Below are positions 1-6,067 of a stretch of 6,067 nt of DNA, piece after piece. The translations under genes were made by a program, and so were the position numbers. The notes under the pieces were generated by a model. The model was not told the DNA's origin. It saw nothing but the letters and a program-made list of their open reading frames with translations, and did no database searches. The first letter of the stretch is position 1; every line of letters starts with the position of its first letter. This DNA is from Candidatus Eiseniibacteriota bacterium (GTDB lineage Bacteria > Joyebacterota > Joyebacteria > Joyebacterales > Joyebacteraceae), in the NCBI GenBank assembly GCA_030639555.1, contig DAOWCM010000138.1, forward strand, positions 1-6,067, written 5' to 3'.

Positions 1-1464
1 CCGGACATCCTCGGGACGTACGGGACGTTCTCCTTCTACACGACCGACCCGTGGCCGGGTTCGGACGACCTCTCCGGTGGCTACGTCTATCCGGTCAGGG
101 TCGAGCTGGGAGTGGTGCGCGCGACGCTCTTCGGTCCGCCGAACGACTTCAAGGACTACGGGAAGATAGGAGAACGCGAGGGCGCTCCCGTTTCCTACAG
201 CGAGAAGAAGGTGGGCATCGACTTCGAGGTCTACGTGGATCCTTCGAACCCGGTCGCCCGCCTGGACATCGGCGACGCCGAGGTCCTTCTCACCGAGGGC
301 GAGTTCAGCGAGTGGGTCGAGGTCGAGTTCGTGATGGTCCCGAACCTCGTGACGGTCAGCGGGCTGGCGCGCTTCTACCTGAAGTCGACGCATCCTGTGT
401 TCGAGCTCTACATCACGCCGGTTCAGATCAACCCGGCCAATCAGGTGCTGCCGATCACTGACCCGCCCGAATACGGACAGGAGCTGGTCGACGCCGTCGG
501 CTACTTCTACACGCAGAACATGCCCGAGGACACGAAGGCGCTCGAGCACGGCATCTTCGACAACGCGATCTTTACCCAACAGTCAACCATCGTGTTCGAC
601 GAACGGCTCGAGTGCTTCAGGTACGAGCTGTCGCAGTTCGAGGAAGGGCTTCTCTATTTCTATTTCGGCTCGCTCGACCAGTCGACACACATGATGTGGC
701 GCTGTATGGACGTCGGGCATCCGGCCTACAACCCCGAGGAGGACGCGGAGTTCTCTGATTTCCTCGAGAATCTATACATCAAGTTCGACGCCGTGCTCGG
801 CGAGGTCATGCGCACAGTCGACGAGAATACGACGCTCATCGTGCTGTCCGACCACGGGTTCGCGCCCTACTACCGGCAGTTCCATCTGAACCGGTGGCTC
901 TACGACGAAGGGTATCTCGTCCTCAAGTCGGGAGTGAGGCCGGCGCAGGTCGAGTGGCTGCTCGGCGTCGACTGGACGCAGACGACGGCCTACGGCCTCG
1001 GCATCAACGCGCTCTACGTCAACACGGCGAACCGGGAGGGACAGGGCATCGTCCGCCCGGGGCGCGAGGCCGCTGAGCTCGTCGATGAGATAGCTGCGAA
1101 GCTAGAGGATGTGCGCGACCCGAAAACGGACCAGCGGATGATCGTGAAGGCCTACAAGGCGAGAGAGGCCTACCACGGGCCTTACAAGAGCACCGCTCCC
1201 GACATCGTCGTCGGGTACGGCTGGGGCTACCGCGGCTCGGACAAGACTGCGACGGGCCAGGTACCGGACGAGCTCGTCAGCGACAACCTGGACAAGTGGA
1301 GCGGCGACCACTGCGCGGACTATCACCACGTGCCGGGTGTGCTGTTCACGAACAAGCCGATAACGCACGAAGCCCCGTCGCTCTACGACATGGCGCCGAC
1401 CCTGCTGGCCGAGTACGGCATCGCGAAGCGGAACTGGATGGTCGGGAGGTCGGTGTTCGAATAG
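1..1464 (+). CDS. Alkaline phosphatase superfamily (type I phosphodiesterase / predicted phosphomutase) protein, C-terminal part
   Basis: The frame is open from base 1 to a TAG at 1462-1464, giving 487 visible residues; the start lies off the left edge. The visible part carries the later metal-site motifs of the alkaline phosphatase superfamily, numbered from base 1: LDQSTH (D226, H230), SDHGF (D284, H285) and GDHCADYHH (H437, with H442/H443 nearby). By analogy with nucleotide pyrophosphatases, D226, H230 and H437 would bind one zinc and D284 and H285 the other. The nucleophile Thr/Ser and the first Asp should lie in the missing N-terminal half. The opening PDILGTYGTFSFYTT and a beta-rich stretch at about residues 35-145 fit the COG3379-type group of predicted phosphohydrolases/phosphomutases. 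The substrate cannot be told from sequence. Whether it has a signal peptide cannot be seen. It is the first visible gene of the + strand cluster, followed after 86 bases by a small ORF. The superfamily call is firm; specificity is open. Confidence 0.9.
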   Translation, partial: PDILGTYGTFSFYTTDPWPGSDDLSGGYVYPVRVELGVVRATLFGPPNDFKDYGKIGEREGAPVSYSEKKVGIDFEVYVDPSNPVARLDIGDAEVLLTEGEFSEWVEVEFVMVPNLVTVSGLARFYLKSTHPVFELYITPVQINPANQVLPITDPPEYGQELVDAVGYFYTQNMPEDTKALEHGIFDNAIFTQQSTIVFDERLECFRYELSQFEEGLLYFYFGSLDQSTHMMWRCMDVGHPAYNPEEDAEFSDFLENLYIKFDAVLGEVMRTVDENTTLIVLSDHGFAPYYRQFHLNRWLYDEGYLVLKSGVRPAQVEWLLGVDWTQTTAYGLGINALYVNTANREGQGIVRPGREAAELVDEIAAKLEDVRDPKTDQRMIVKAYKAREAYHGPYKSTAPDIVVGYGWGYRGSDKTATGQVPDELVSDNLDKWSGDHCADYHHVPGVLFTNKPITHEAPSLYDMAPTLLAEYGIAKRNWMVGRSVFE

Positions 1465-1507
1465 GAGCGCAGGTACGCGCGGCTCACACGCCGTGGGCAA
1501 CTCAGGC

Positions 1508-1534
1508 GCCGCCGAGTCGTTCGCGAGCGGCGGC
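1508..1534 (+). other. Small GC-rich inverted repeat in the 86-base intergenic gap
   Basis: GCCGCCG at 1508-1514 pairs perfectly with CGGCGGC at 1528-1534 around a 13-base loop. It lies between the phosphodiesterase stop and the ribosome binding site of the small ORF. No T tract follows, so it is a poor intrinsic terminator. It could be an RNA-processing or mRNA-stabilising hairpin that uncouples expression of the two genes, or a chance pairing in GC-rich DNA. Confidence 0.25.
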
Positions 1535-1538
1535 CGCG

Positions 1539-1546
1539 AAGGAGGA
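1539..1546 (+). promoter_or_regulatory. Strong Shine-Dalgarno site of the 64-residue protein
   Basis: AAGGAGGA lies 4 bases before the ATG at 1551. It is a near-perfect anti-16S match. It decides the start of this ORF, whose frame stays open far upstream with no comparable site. Confidence 0.75.
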
Positions 1547-1550
1547 GGGT

Positions 1551-1745
1551 ATGTTCGGCGGAGGGAATCTCAAGATAGACAAGGAGCTTCTCGAGAAGGT
1601 GAAGAAGTTCTCGAAGCTCGCGGGCTACTCGTCACCCGAGGAGTTTGTGATACACGCTCTCGAGAAGGAGATAGCGAAGCTCGAGGAGTCCGATTCCGAG
1701 GACGAGATCAAGGACAAGCTGAAGGGGCTGGGGTACATCTCATAG
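1551..1745 (+). CDS. 64-residue ribbon-helix-helix-like small protein
   Basis: This is a small charged protein of unknown function. The predicted pattern is a short strand (NLKI, residues 6-9), a helix (about 10-24), a Gly-Tyr turn (25-26) and a second helix opening with SPEEFV (28-44). That matches the core of CopG/Arc-type ribbon-helix-helix proteins, which dimerise through the strand and usually bind DNA. The strand here has few polar or basic side chains (K8 only), so dimerisation without DNA binding is possible. An acidic linker (45-52) leads to the tail KLKGLGYIS. I recall tails of the LxxLGYI type at the C-termini of many sulfatase/AP-superfamily proteins. The ATG at 1551 is chosen for its strong ribosome binding site. 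The stop is one base before the next ATG, so translation is probably coupled to the membrane protein. The gene is likely real; the fold call is moderate and the function unknown. Confidence 0.7.
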   Translation: MFGGGNLKIDKELLEKVKKFSKLAGYSSPEEFVIHALEKEIAKLEESDSEDEIKDKLKGLGYIS

Positions 1746-1746
1746 C

Positions 1747-2577
1747 ATGTGGCCGATTCTTAGAGCGATAACAGGCGCGTTCGACGCCATTCTGACACCG
1801 TTCGCTGGTCTCCACCCGTGGGTGGGGCTGGCCGTCGTGTCCGTCGTCACGGGCGTCGTGATGCTTCTGATATTCGGGAAGACGTCTAACCAGAAGAAGA
1901 TCTCCGAGACGAAGGACAAGCTCAAGGCCTACATCATGGAGATGTGGATCTTCCGGAACGACACGCTCGTCATGTTCTTGGCCATCGGGAGCGTGATCAG
2001 GAGCAACGTGCAGTACCTGCGTCACTCGCTGCGCCCTCTCGTATTTCTGTTCATCCCGGTGCTCGTTATCATGGTGCAGCTCGGCATCCGCTACGCGAAC
2101 GAGCCTCTCATGCCCGGGGATACGGCCGTGGTCTCGGTGAAGCTCAGTGAAGGAGCCGTTCCCTCGCAGACGGACCTGACACTCGTCGCGCCGAAGGGCG
2201 TCCGGGTCATCTCTCCGGCGCTTCGCATCGACTCGAAGAGCGAGGTGGACTGGGAGATCATGTCGGAGCAGCCCGGACACCACCAGCTCGCGCTCGAGAC
2301 GCCGGGCGGGACGGTGCACAAGTCGCTCGACGTCGGTCCCGAGCGGAAGCTCGGTAAGGTAAGCGCCGTCAAGGCGCGCGCCAACTCGTGGAACGCGTTC
2401 CTCTATCCGGCAGAGCCACCCATCCCAGGCGACTCGATCATAGAGTCGGTCCACGTCACGTATCCGCATCGCGAGCTCAAGTTCCTCGGGCTCACCGTCA
2501 ACTGGCTCCTGGCCTTCTTCGTCATCTCGGTCGCCGCCGGCTTCGCGCTGAAGGGCGTCTTCGGTATCGAGGTTTAG
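1747..2577 (+). CDS. Membrane protein with DUF106/EMC3-like layout and a beta-rich exported domain
   Basis: A 276-residue membrane protein starting one base after the previous stop. Visible parts: a short amphipathic N-terminus; membrane segment 1 (about 24-44); a basic, helix-prone stretch (46-96, starting GKTSNQKKISETKDKLK); membrane segment 2 (about 97-115, RPLVFLFIPVLVIMVQL); a beta-rich soluble region (118-247, with LTLVAPKGVRVISP and EVDWEI strands); and a last membrane segment (250-272, VNWLLAFFVISVAAGFALK) ending FGIEV. Positive charges put the helical stretch in the cytosol and the beta region outside. Segment-helical hairpin-segment with a Pro near the start of segment 2 is the core layout of the Oxa1/YidC/EMC3 (DUF106) insertase superfamily. 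That link is my inference from pattern, not from a search. The beta domain, perhaps Ig-like, sits between segments 2 and 3. It probably works with the two genes upstream. The membrane call is firm; the insertase kinship is tentative. Confidence 0.85.
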   Translation: MWPILRAITGAFDAILTPFAGLHPWVGLAVVSVVTGVVMLLIFGKTSNQKKISETKDKLKAYIMEMWIFRNDTLVMFLAIGSVIRSNVQYLRHSLRPLVFLFIPVLVIMVQLGIRYANEPLMPGDTAVVSVKLSEGAVPSQTDLTLVAPKGVRVISPALRIDSKSEVDWEIMSEQPGHHQLALETPGGTVHKSLDVGPERKLGKVSAVKARANSWNAFLYPAEPPIPGDSIIESVHVTYPHRELKFLGLTVNWLLAFFVISVAAGFALKGVFGIEV

Positions 2578-2580
2578 CAG

Positions 2581-2586
2581 GGAGGT
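2581..2586 (+). promoter_or_regulatory. Ribosome binding site deciding the GTG start of the PHP gene
   Basis: GGAGGT lies 4 bases before the GTG at 2591. The protein's first metal motif (DLHMH) begins only nine residues after this GTG, so a later start would lose the active site. Confidence 0.7.
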
Positions 2587-2590
2587 CGGT

Positions 2591-3520
2591 GTGACCGCAC
2601 GAGATGACTCCAGAGTTGACCTGCACATGCACACCGTGGCCTCCGACGGCTCGGAGACCGCGGAGACCCTCGTGCTGAAGGCGAAGTCGCTCGGGCTTGC
2701 CGCCATCGCCATCACCGACCACGATTCCATCGGTTCCGTCCGCGAGGCGCTCGCGGCGGGGGAGAAGCACGGCGTCGAGGTAATCCCCGGCGTGGAGATC
2801 GGTATCGCACACGACCCCGAGAAGCACCTGGTAGAGATAGACATCCTGGGGTACTTCGTCGACCCGGACTTCGCCGAACTCGAGGGCGTGCTCCAGAGGC
2901 TTCAGGACGCGAAGAACGGGAAGCTCATCAAGCAGATCGCCGTACTCGCGGAGAACGGGCTTCCTATAGAGGCGGACGAGGTGCTCGAGGAGGCGGCGGG
3001 CGACACGGTGCGGCGACCTCACATCTGGAAGGTGCTGCGTCGTCACCATCCGGACTTCCCGTCTCAGGAATTCTTCGACCGGACGTCATACGGTGGCGAG
3101 TGGCACGTGGCGAAGGACTTCAGCCTGAAGCTCGGGGAGTGCGTTGAACTGATCGAGCGCGCCGGCGGAGTGCCCGTGCTCGCGCACCCGGGGGCCTACA
3201 ACACGACGTTCGCCAAAGGCGGCAGCATGATAGACCCCATCGTTGACGAGATCATCGCGACCTGCGCCGCCGCCGGCGTGAAGGGCCTCGAGGTCTACTA
3301 CACGTACGACAAGAACCGTCCCTACCACAACGGGGAGCCGCTCATCTCGAAGGACGAGCTCGCCGAGCTCGTGGGGCACTACGCCACACTGGCAAGCAAG
3401 CACGGCATGCTCAAGACAGGTGGCACCGACTTCCACGGCGGCGCGAAACCCCAGATCGAGATCGGGGAGGTCGACGCGACCTATGCGCTCGTGAAAGCGT
3501 TGAAGGCGGCGCGACCCTAG
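2591..3520 (+). CDS. PHP-domain metal-dependent phosphoesterase (TrpH/YciV-like)
   Basis: A 309-residue cytosolic protein with the full run of PHP motifs: DLHMH (H12, H14) with D19 of SDGS, ITDHDS (D43, H44), GVEIG (E69), RRPH (H144), LAHPG (H199) and GGTDFHG (D280, H282). These ligands bind two or three metal ions. The helical stretch at about 95-150, holding RRPHIWKVL, is typical of the TrpH/YciV branch. Characterised members of that branch remove the 3' phosphate from 3',5'-nucleoside bisphosphates such as pAp, or trim RNA 5' ends. The activity here is inferred from family. The position before LGY that is often His (HxLG) is Asp84 (DILG). The start is GTG at 2591; upstream spacing is 13 bases from the membrane gene and downstream 20 bases to the DUF89 gene, so co-transcription is likely. 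No signal peptide is visible. Family call is very secure; substrate is not. Confidence 0.93.
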   Translation: MTARDDSRVDLHMHTVASDGSETAETLVLKAKSLGLAAIAITDHDSIGSVREALAAGEKHGVEVIPGVEIGIAHDPEKHLVEIDILGYFVDPDFAELEGVLQRLQDAKNGKLIKQIAVLAENGLPIEADEVLEEAAGDTVRRPHIWKVLRRHHPDFPSQEFFDRTSYGGEWHVAKDFSLKLGECVELIERAGGVPVLAHPGAYNTTFAKGGSMIDPIVDEIIATCAAAGVKGLEVYYTYDKNRPYHNGEPLISKDELAELVGHYATLASKHGMLKTGGTDFHGGAKPQIEIGEVDATYALVKALKAARP

Positions 3521-3540
3521 CGCGGTTTCCGAGAGGCGAC

Positions 3541-4416
3541 TTGAAGACATTCCTGGATTGCGTTCCCTGCTTCCTGAAACAGGCTCTTGGCGCCGCTCGA
3601 ATGGCGAGCGACGACCCCGAGGCGCACGCCCGCGTGCTTCGGGCGGTGGCGAAAGCCGTCTCCGAGATGGACATGGACGACACGCCGCCCTCGATGGGGC
3701 AGGTGATCCACAGGGTCGTCAGGGAGGCGACGGGTCGGCAGGATCCCTACCGCGAGGTCAAGGACCGTTTCAACGCGCTGGCGCTCTCCCTGTACGCGCG
3801 GCTCAAGAGTATGGTTGCCGAATCCGACGATCCGTTCGGCACCGCCGTTCGTCTGGCCGTCGCGGGCAATATCATAGATTTCGGGGTCACGTCGGACATC
3901 GACGAGGAGAGCCTCGAGCGGTCCATCTCTGAGAGCCTCGCGTGGCCGCTCGAAGACGGAGCGCTCGACGCGTTGAGACTTGCCGTCGATTCGGCGGACG
4001 ACATCCTCTACGTCGGGGACAACGCCGGCGAGATCGTCTTCGACAGGGTGCTGATCGAGGAGATGGACACGGACAGGGTGACTTTTGTCGTCAGGGGCGC
4101 TCCCATCATCAACGATGTCACCATGCGGGACGCGGTAGAGGTGGGACTGACCGACATCGTTGCGGTCGTCGACAACGGGTCCGACGCTCCGGGGACGATC
4201 CTGAGCGACTGCTCCCAGGAGTTCCACGAGCGCTTCCTGAGCGCCGACGTTATCATCGCGAAGGGACAGGGCAACTACGAGACACTGAGCCAGGCGCCCG
4301 GTCGGATCTTCTTCGTGCTCAAGGTCAAGTGCCCCGTCATCGCGCGGGACATCGGGTGCGACGTGGGGGCCGTGGTTATTCGAGCGCGGCACGGGCCGGC
4401 GTGTGACCGGGACTGA
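3541..4416 (+). CDS. DUF89 / ARMT1-like metal-dependent phosphatase
   Basis: A 291-residue protein matching prokaryotic stand-alone DUF89 proteins. It opens with FLDCVPCFLKQAL, whose CxxC (C7, C10) marks this subfamily. The catalytic core follows: GDNAGEIVFDR (D160, N161), VRGAPIIND (N191, D192), the DNGSDAPGT loop, and KGQGNYE (K241-E247), then KCPVI (C264). D160, N161 and D192 are the likely metal ligands, by analogy with the yeast homologue. Family members are 'damage-control' phosphatases that hydrolyse sugar phosphates and related by-products; the substrate here is unknown. The start is TTG at 3541, with GAGAGG 4 bases upstream; the next in-frame ATG (3601) would delete the CxxC and is rejected. 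The last dozen residues (RARHGPACDRD) look like an unconserved tail. These codons overlap the end of the opposite-strand gene by 41 bases. It is the last gene of the + strand run. Confidence 0.92.
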   Translation: MKTFLDCVPCFLKQALGAARMASDDPEAHARVLRAVAKAVSEMDMDDTPPSMGQVIHRVVREATGRQDPYREVKDRFNALALSLYARLKSMVAESDDPFGTAVRLAVAGNIIDFGVTSDIDEESLERSISESLAWPLEDGALDALRLAVDSADDILYVGDNAGEIVFDRVLIEEMDTDRVTFVVRGAPIINDVTMRDAVEVGLTDIVAVVDNGSDAPGTILSDCSQEFHERFLSADVIIAKGQGNYETLSQAPGRIFFVLKVKCPVIARDIGCDVGAVVIRARHGPACDRD

Positions 4417-6067
4417 TCTCGAGAGCGAGGAGAAACTGTCTCCTCGCTTCGTTCGTACGGCCGAGGGCCTCGAGCGTGAGGCCGCGGTTGTAGTAGGGCT
4501 CCACGGCGCGGGGGCTGAGTCGCGCGGCCTCGTCGATGGCGCGCAGCGATTCCTCGTGGCGCCCGGCCATTCGGAGCGCCGCGCCCAGGTTGTTCCAGTA
4601 GATGGACTCATCGTCGTCAAGTTCGACGGCGCGCCGCAGCTCAGCGACCGCACCGTCCGCGTCCCCCGTGGCGGCCAGGAACCTCCCCAGTGCATCGCGC
4701 ACCTCGGGCGACGATGGGTGGTGCGCCACCGTGGTCTCGAGTTCGGTCCGGGCTTCGTCCCTGCGACCCGTCGCCAGGAACGCGTCCGCCAGCCGTAGCC
4801 GTGTGGGGACGTCGGGCCTCCCCAGGATGAGCGCGCGCTCGAACGCGCGTGCCGCGGACTCCGCGCTTCCAGTCTCCATGCAGTGTTCGCCGAGCACCGA
4901 GTAGAAGACACTCGGGCGCACGCCTTCCCTGATGGCCTCGTGCATCAGCCATTCCGCCGAATCGACGCGGCCCAGCTTCGACTCCGTCTTTGCGAGATAC
5001 TCGAGGGCGATGGAAGACGACCTGTCGAGGTCGACCGCACACTCGAGGTAGGGCAGTGCGTCCGCGTATCGTCCCTGCTCGAAGAGCGTGGCGCCCGCGC
5101 GAAGCTGCACGTCGGGGTCGTCCCGGAAGACCCGCGCGGCCTCCGAGAACCCGGAAGACGCGGTCGCCCAGTCGCTCCACGCCTCTGCCGTGCTTGCCCT
5201 GAACTCGGTCGCTCTGGCCTCGCGCACACTGCGGGACTCGGGGCCGGCGACCTCCAGCAGCGGGGCGATGCCAAACAGCACCGTGAGTGCTACCAGGACG
5301 GTGAACAGCAAACAGACGGCGAGCAGCAGGTCGGCGAGACGTCTCCTTCTCCACACGAGGACCGTTGCCGCGCTGGCAAGTCCGAACACAATCGCCGGCG
5401 CCTTGAGCATCGGGTAGGGGAGGAGCAGTGCCACTGACAGGTAGCCCAGGAACACGAGCACGGCGACGGCCACCCTGCCTGCCGCTGGACCGAGCAGCAC
5501 GGGCAGCGTCCACACGCCGGTGGCCTTGTCGCCATCGATGTCCTTGAGGTCCTTTGCGGCGAACCCCAGACCGAACGAGAGCACGATGACCCAGGCCAGC
5601 GGGGCAGGGAAGAGCGCCAGCGCGCGCTCCTCCGCGTAGACGGAGAAGCCTACGAGGCACGCCGCGAGCGACACGAGACCGAGAGTCAGGCTCGACACGA
5701 GCGGGAAACGCTTGAGCCGGAGCGGCGGGGCAGAGTAGGCGAACGAGACTATCAGCGCGAGGACAACGAACAGGAAAGTCTGGTACTTCACGTTGAGCGC
5801 GAAGAGCAGAGCGGCCAGCGAGAAGACGGCCGCCTGCCCGACGAGATCCCGACGTTCCAGGGCGCCCGACACGAGCGGGCGCCTCTCGCCCGCGACCCGG
5901 TCACCTTCTTCGTCGAAGAGGTCGTTGATCGCGACCGATGCCTGGAATGCACAGAACGTGGCGAGGCACGTGGCGAGCATCCCGAGCACGTCACCGGTCC
6001 CCGCGAACTCGACGCCGTACCGCGAGAAGAGCACCCAGCCGAACGCGATGCCGAAGGACGTGAGACC
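4376..6067 (-). CDS. UbiA-family prenyltransferase fused to a C-terminal TPR domain (5' end beyond window)
   Basis: The frame is open from the right edge to a TAA at 4378-4376, giving 563 visible residues. A GTG at 6034 is in frame, but coding clearly continues upstream (GLTSFGIAFGW), so the true start is off the window. Numbered from base 6067, the first part (1-275) is a polytopic membrane enzyme with both Asp-rich motifs of the UbiA superfamily: NDLFDEEGD (N48, D52, D56) followed by RRPLVSG, and KDLKDIDGD (D173, D176, D180) followed by TLPVLLG. A SAPPLRLKR loop lies between them. These motifs bind Mg-prenyl diphosphate, and members attach prenyl chains to aromatic or other acceptors in the membrane. 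About eight further hydrophobic segments can be seen, the last near 245-272. After a short linker comes a soluble helical repeat domain to the C-terminus. The acceptor cannot be told. The fusion is one uninterrupted frame. The gene converges on the DUF89 gene and overlaps it by 41 bases. Confidence 0.9.
   Translation of the reverse strand, partial: GLTSFGIAFGWVLFSRYGVEFAGTGDVLGMLATCLATFCAFQASVAINDLFDEEGDRVAGERRPLVSGALERRDLVGQAAVFSLAALLFALNVKYQTFLFVVLALIVSFAYSAPPLRLKRFPLVSSLTLGLVSLAACLVGFSVYAEERALALFPAPLAWVIVLSFGLGFAAKDLKDIDGDKATGVWTLPVLLGPAAGRVAVAVLVFLGYLSVALLLPYPMLKAPAIVFGLASAATVLVWRRRRLADLLLAVCLLFTVLVALTVLFGIAPLLEVAGPESRSVREARATEFRASTAEAWSDWATASSGFSEAARVFRDDPDVQLRAGATLFEQGRYADALPYLECAVDLDRSSSIALEYLAKTESKLGRVDSAEWLMHEAIREGVRPSVFYSVLGEHCMETGSAESAARAFERALILGRPDVPTRLRLADAFLATGRRDEARTELETTVAHHPSSPEVRDALGRFLAATGDADGAVAELRRAVELDDDESIYWNNLGAALRMAGRHEESLRAIDEAARLSPRAVEPYYNRGLTLEALGRTNEARRQFLLALEISPGHTPARAALE
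4403..5116 (-). repeat. Array of seven 34-residue TPR units
   Basis: Within the C-terminal half of the UbiA fusion, seven consecutive units of exactly 34 residues (102 bases each) run without gaps. Each has the TPR spacing, for example LGAALRMAGRHEESLRAIDE and RAGATLFEQGRYADALPYLE: a small residue at position 8, Gly near 15, Ala near 20 and often Pro at the end. A weaker, degenerate unit precedes them (about 5182-5117). TPR arrays form right-handed solenoids that bind protein partners or peptides. The units have diverged in sequence, so this is an old repeat, not a recent DNA duplication. Confidence 0.88.
4424..4448 (+). terminator. Candidate intrinsic terminator hairpin of the + strand operon
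   Basis: AGCGAGGAGA (4424-4433) and TCTCCTCGCT (4439-4448) form a perfect 10-bp stem with a 5-base loop (AACTG), extendable by one G-T pair (4423/4449). It starts 7 bases after the DUF89 stop. On the + strand a weakly T-rich stretch (TCGTTCGT, 4449-4456) follows, so it is a plausible but not classical rho-independent terminator. No T tract follows in the - direction, so it should act one way only. It lies inside the last TPR unit of the opposite-strand gene. Confidence 0.5.

Noticed and set aside
51..461. 136-codon open frame on the + strand at the left edge
   Set aside because: It is a +2 shadow of the phosphodiesterase frame, low in complexity and rich in Arg and Gly.
1102..1500. 132-codon open frame on the - strand reaching into the intergenic gap
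   Set aside because: It is mostly antisense to the conserved metal-site region of the phosphodiesterase and shows no domain or ribosome binding site that I can see.
1708..2844. 378-codon open frame on the - strand
   Set aside because: It lies wholly opposite the membrane protein and PHP genes. Its product is rich in Arg, Asp and His with no domain, as expected from the shadow frame of GC-rich genes.
3601..4416. ATG at 3601 as the start of the DUF89 protein
   Set aside because: It would remove the family's N-terminal CxxC segment; the TTG at 3541 keeps it and has a purine-rich site upstream.
3517..4911. 464-codon open frame on the - strand
   Set aside because: It runs antisense through the DUF89 gene and out of frame through the TPR region. 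Its composition is Arg/Ser/Pro-rich and it has no recognisable motif, while both overlapped frames encode clear families.
4883..5437. 184-codon open frame on the + strand
   Set aside because: It is antisense to the UbiA-TPR junction. Its Arg/Glu/Gln-rich product has no motif, and the opposite frame continues two known domains.
4641..5660. 339-codon open frame on the - strand
   Set aside because: It is a shifted frame inside the UbiA-TPR gene, giving an Arg/Gly/Pro-rich product without hydrophobic segments or motifs.
4376..6034. GTG at 6034 as the true start of the UbiA-TPR protein
   Set aside because: Eleven more in-frame hydrophobic codons run to the window edge, and UbiA proteins normally have more residues before the first Asp-rich motif than this start would leave.

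Overview
The window is GC-rich and almost entirely coding. It looks like a chromosomal segment from a GC-rich bacterium, probably an uncultured or deep-branching lineage. That placement is inference: it rests on AP-superfamily, DUF89 and UbiA-TPR proteins occurring together, on GTG and TTG starts, and on regular use of the rare codons ATA and AGG. I see no tRNA, rRNA, CRISPR array, insertion sequence or phage gene.

Layout. Five genes run left to right on the + strand as a probable operon. They are: the C-terminal part of an alkaline-phosphatase-superfamily phosphodiesterase or phosphomutase (open at the left edge, ends 1464); after an 86-base gap, a 64-residue protein resembling a ribbon-helix-helix fold (1551-1745); one base later, a membrane protein with a cytosolic helical segment and a beta-rich exported domain (1747-2577); 13 bases later, a PHP-domain phosphoesterase (GTG start, 2591-3520); and 20 bases later, a DUF89/ARMT1-like metal-dependent phosphatase (TTG start, 3541-4416). 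A perfect 10-bp hairpin 7 bases past the last stop (4424-4448) is a good candidate operon terminator.

The right third holds one large gene on the - strand, open at the right edge (6067 down to 4376). It encodes a UbiA-family prenyltransferase fused to seven gap-free 34-residue TPR units. Its last 41 bases overlap the end of the DUF89 gene tail to tail, so the operon's terminator-like hairpin lies inside its coding sequence.

How the genes may work together. Three + strand genes encode metal-dependent phosphoester hydrolases of three unrelated folds. The PHP and DUF89 proteins fit clean-up of nucleotide or sugar-phosphate by-products. The AP-superfamily gene, the small protein and the membrane protein look like a separate module. 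The membrane protein has the layout of DUF106/EMC3-type members of the Oxa1/YidC insertase superfamily, with a beta-rich domain placed between its last two membrane segments. The most unusual items are that membrane protein, the UbiA-TPR fusion and the hairpin embedded in the convergent gene. No complete novel defence or mobile system is visible.
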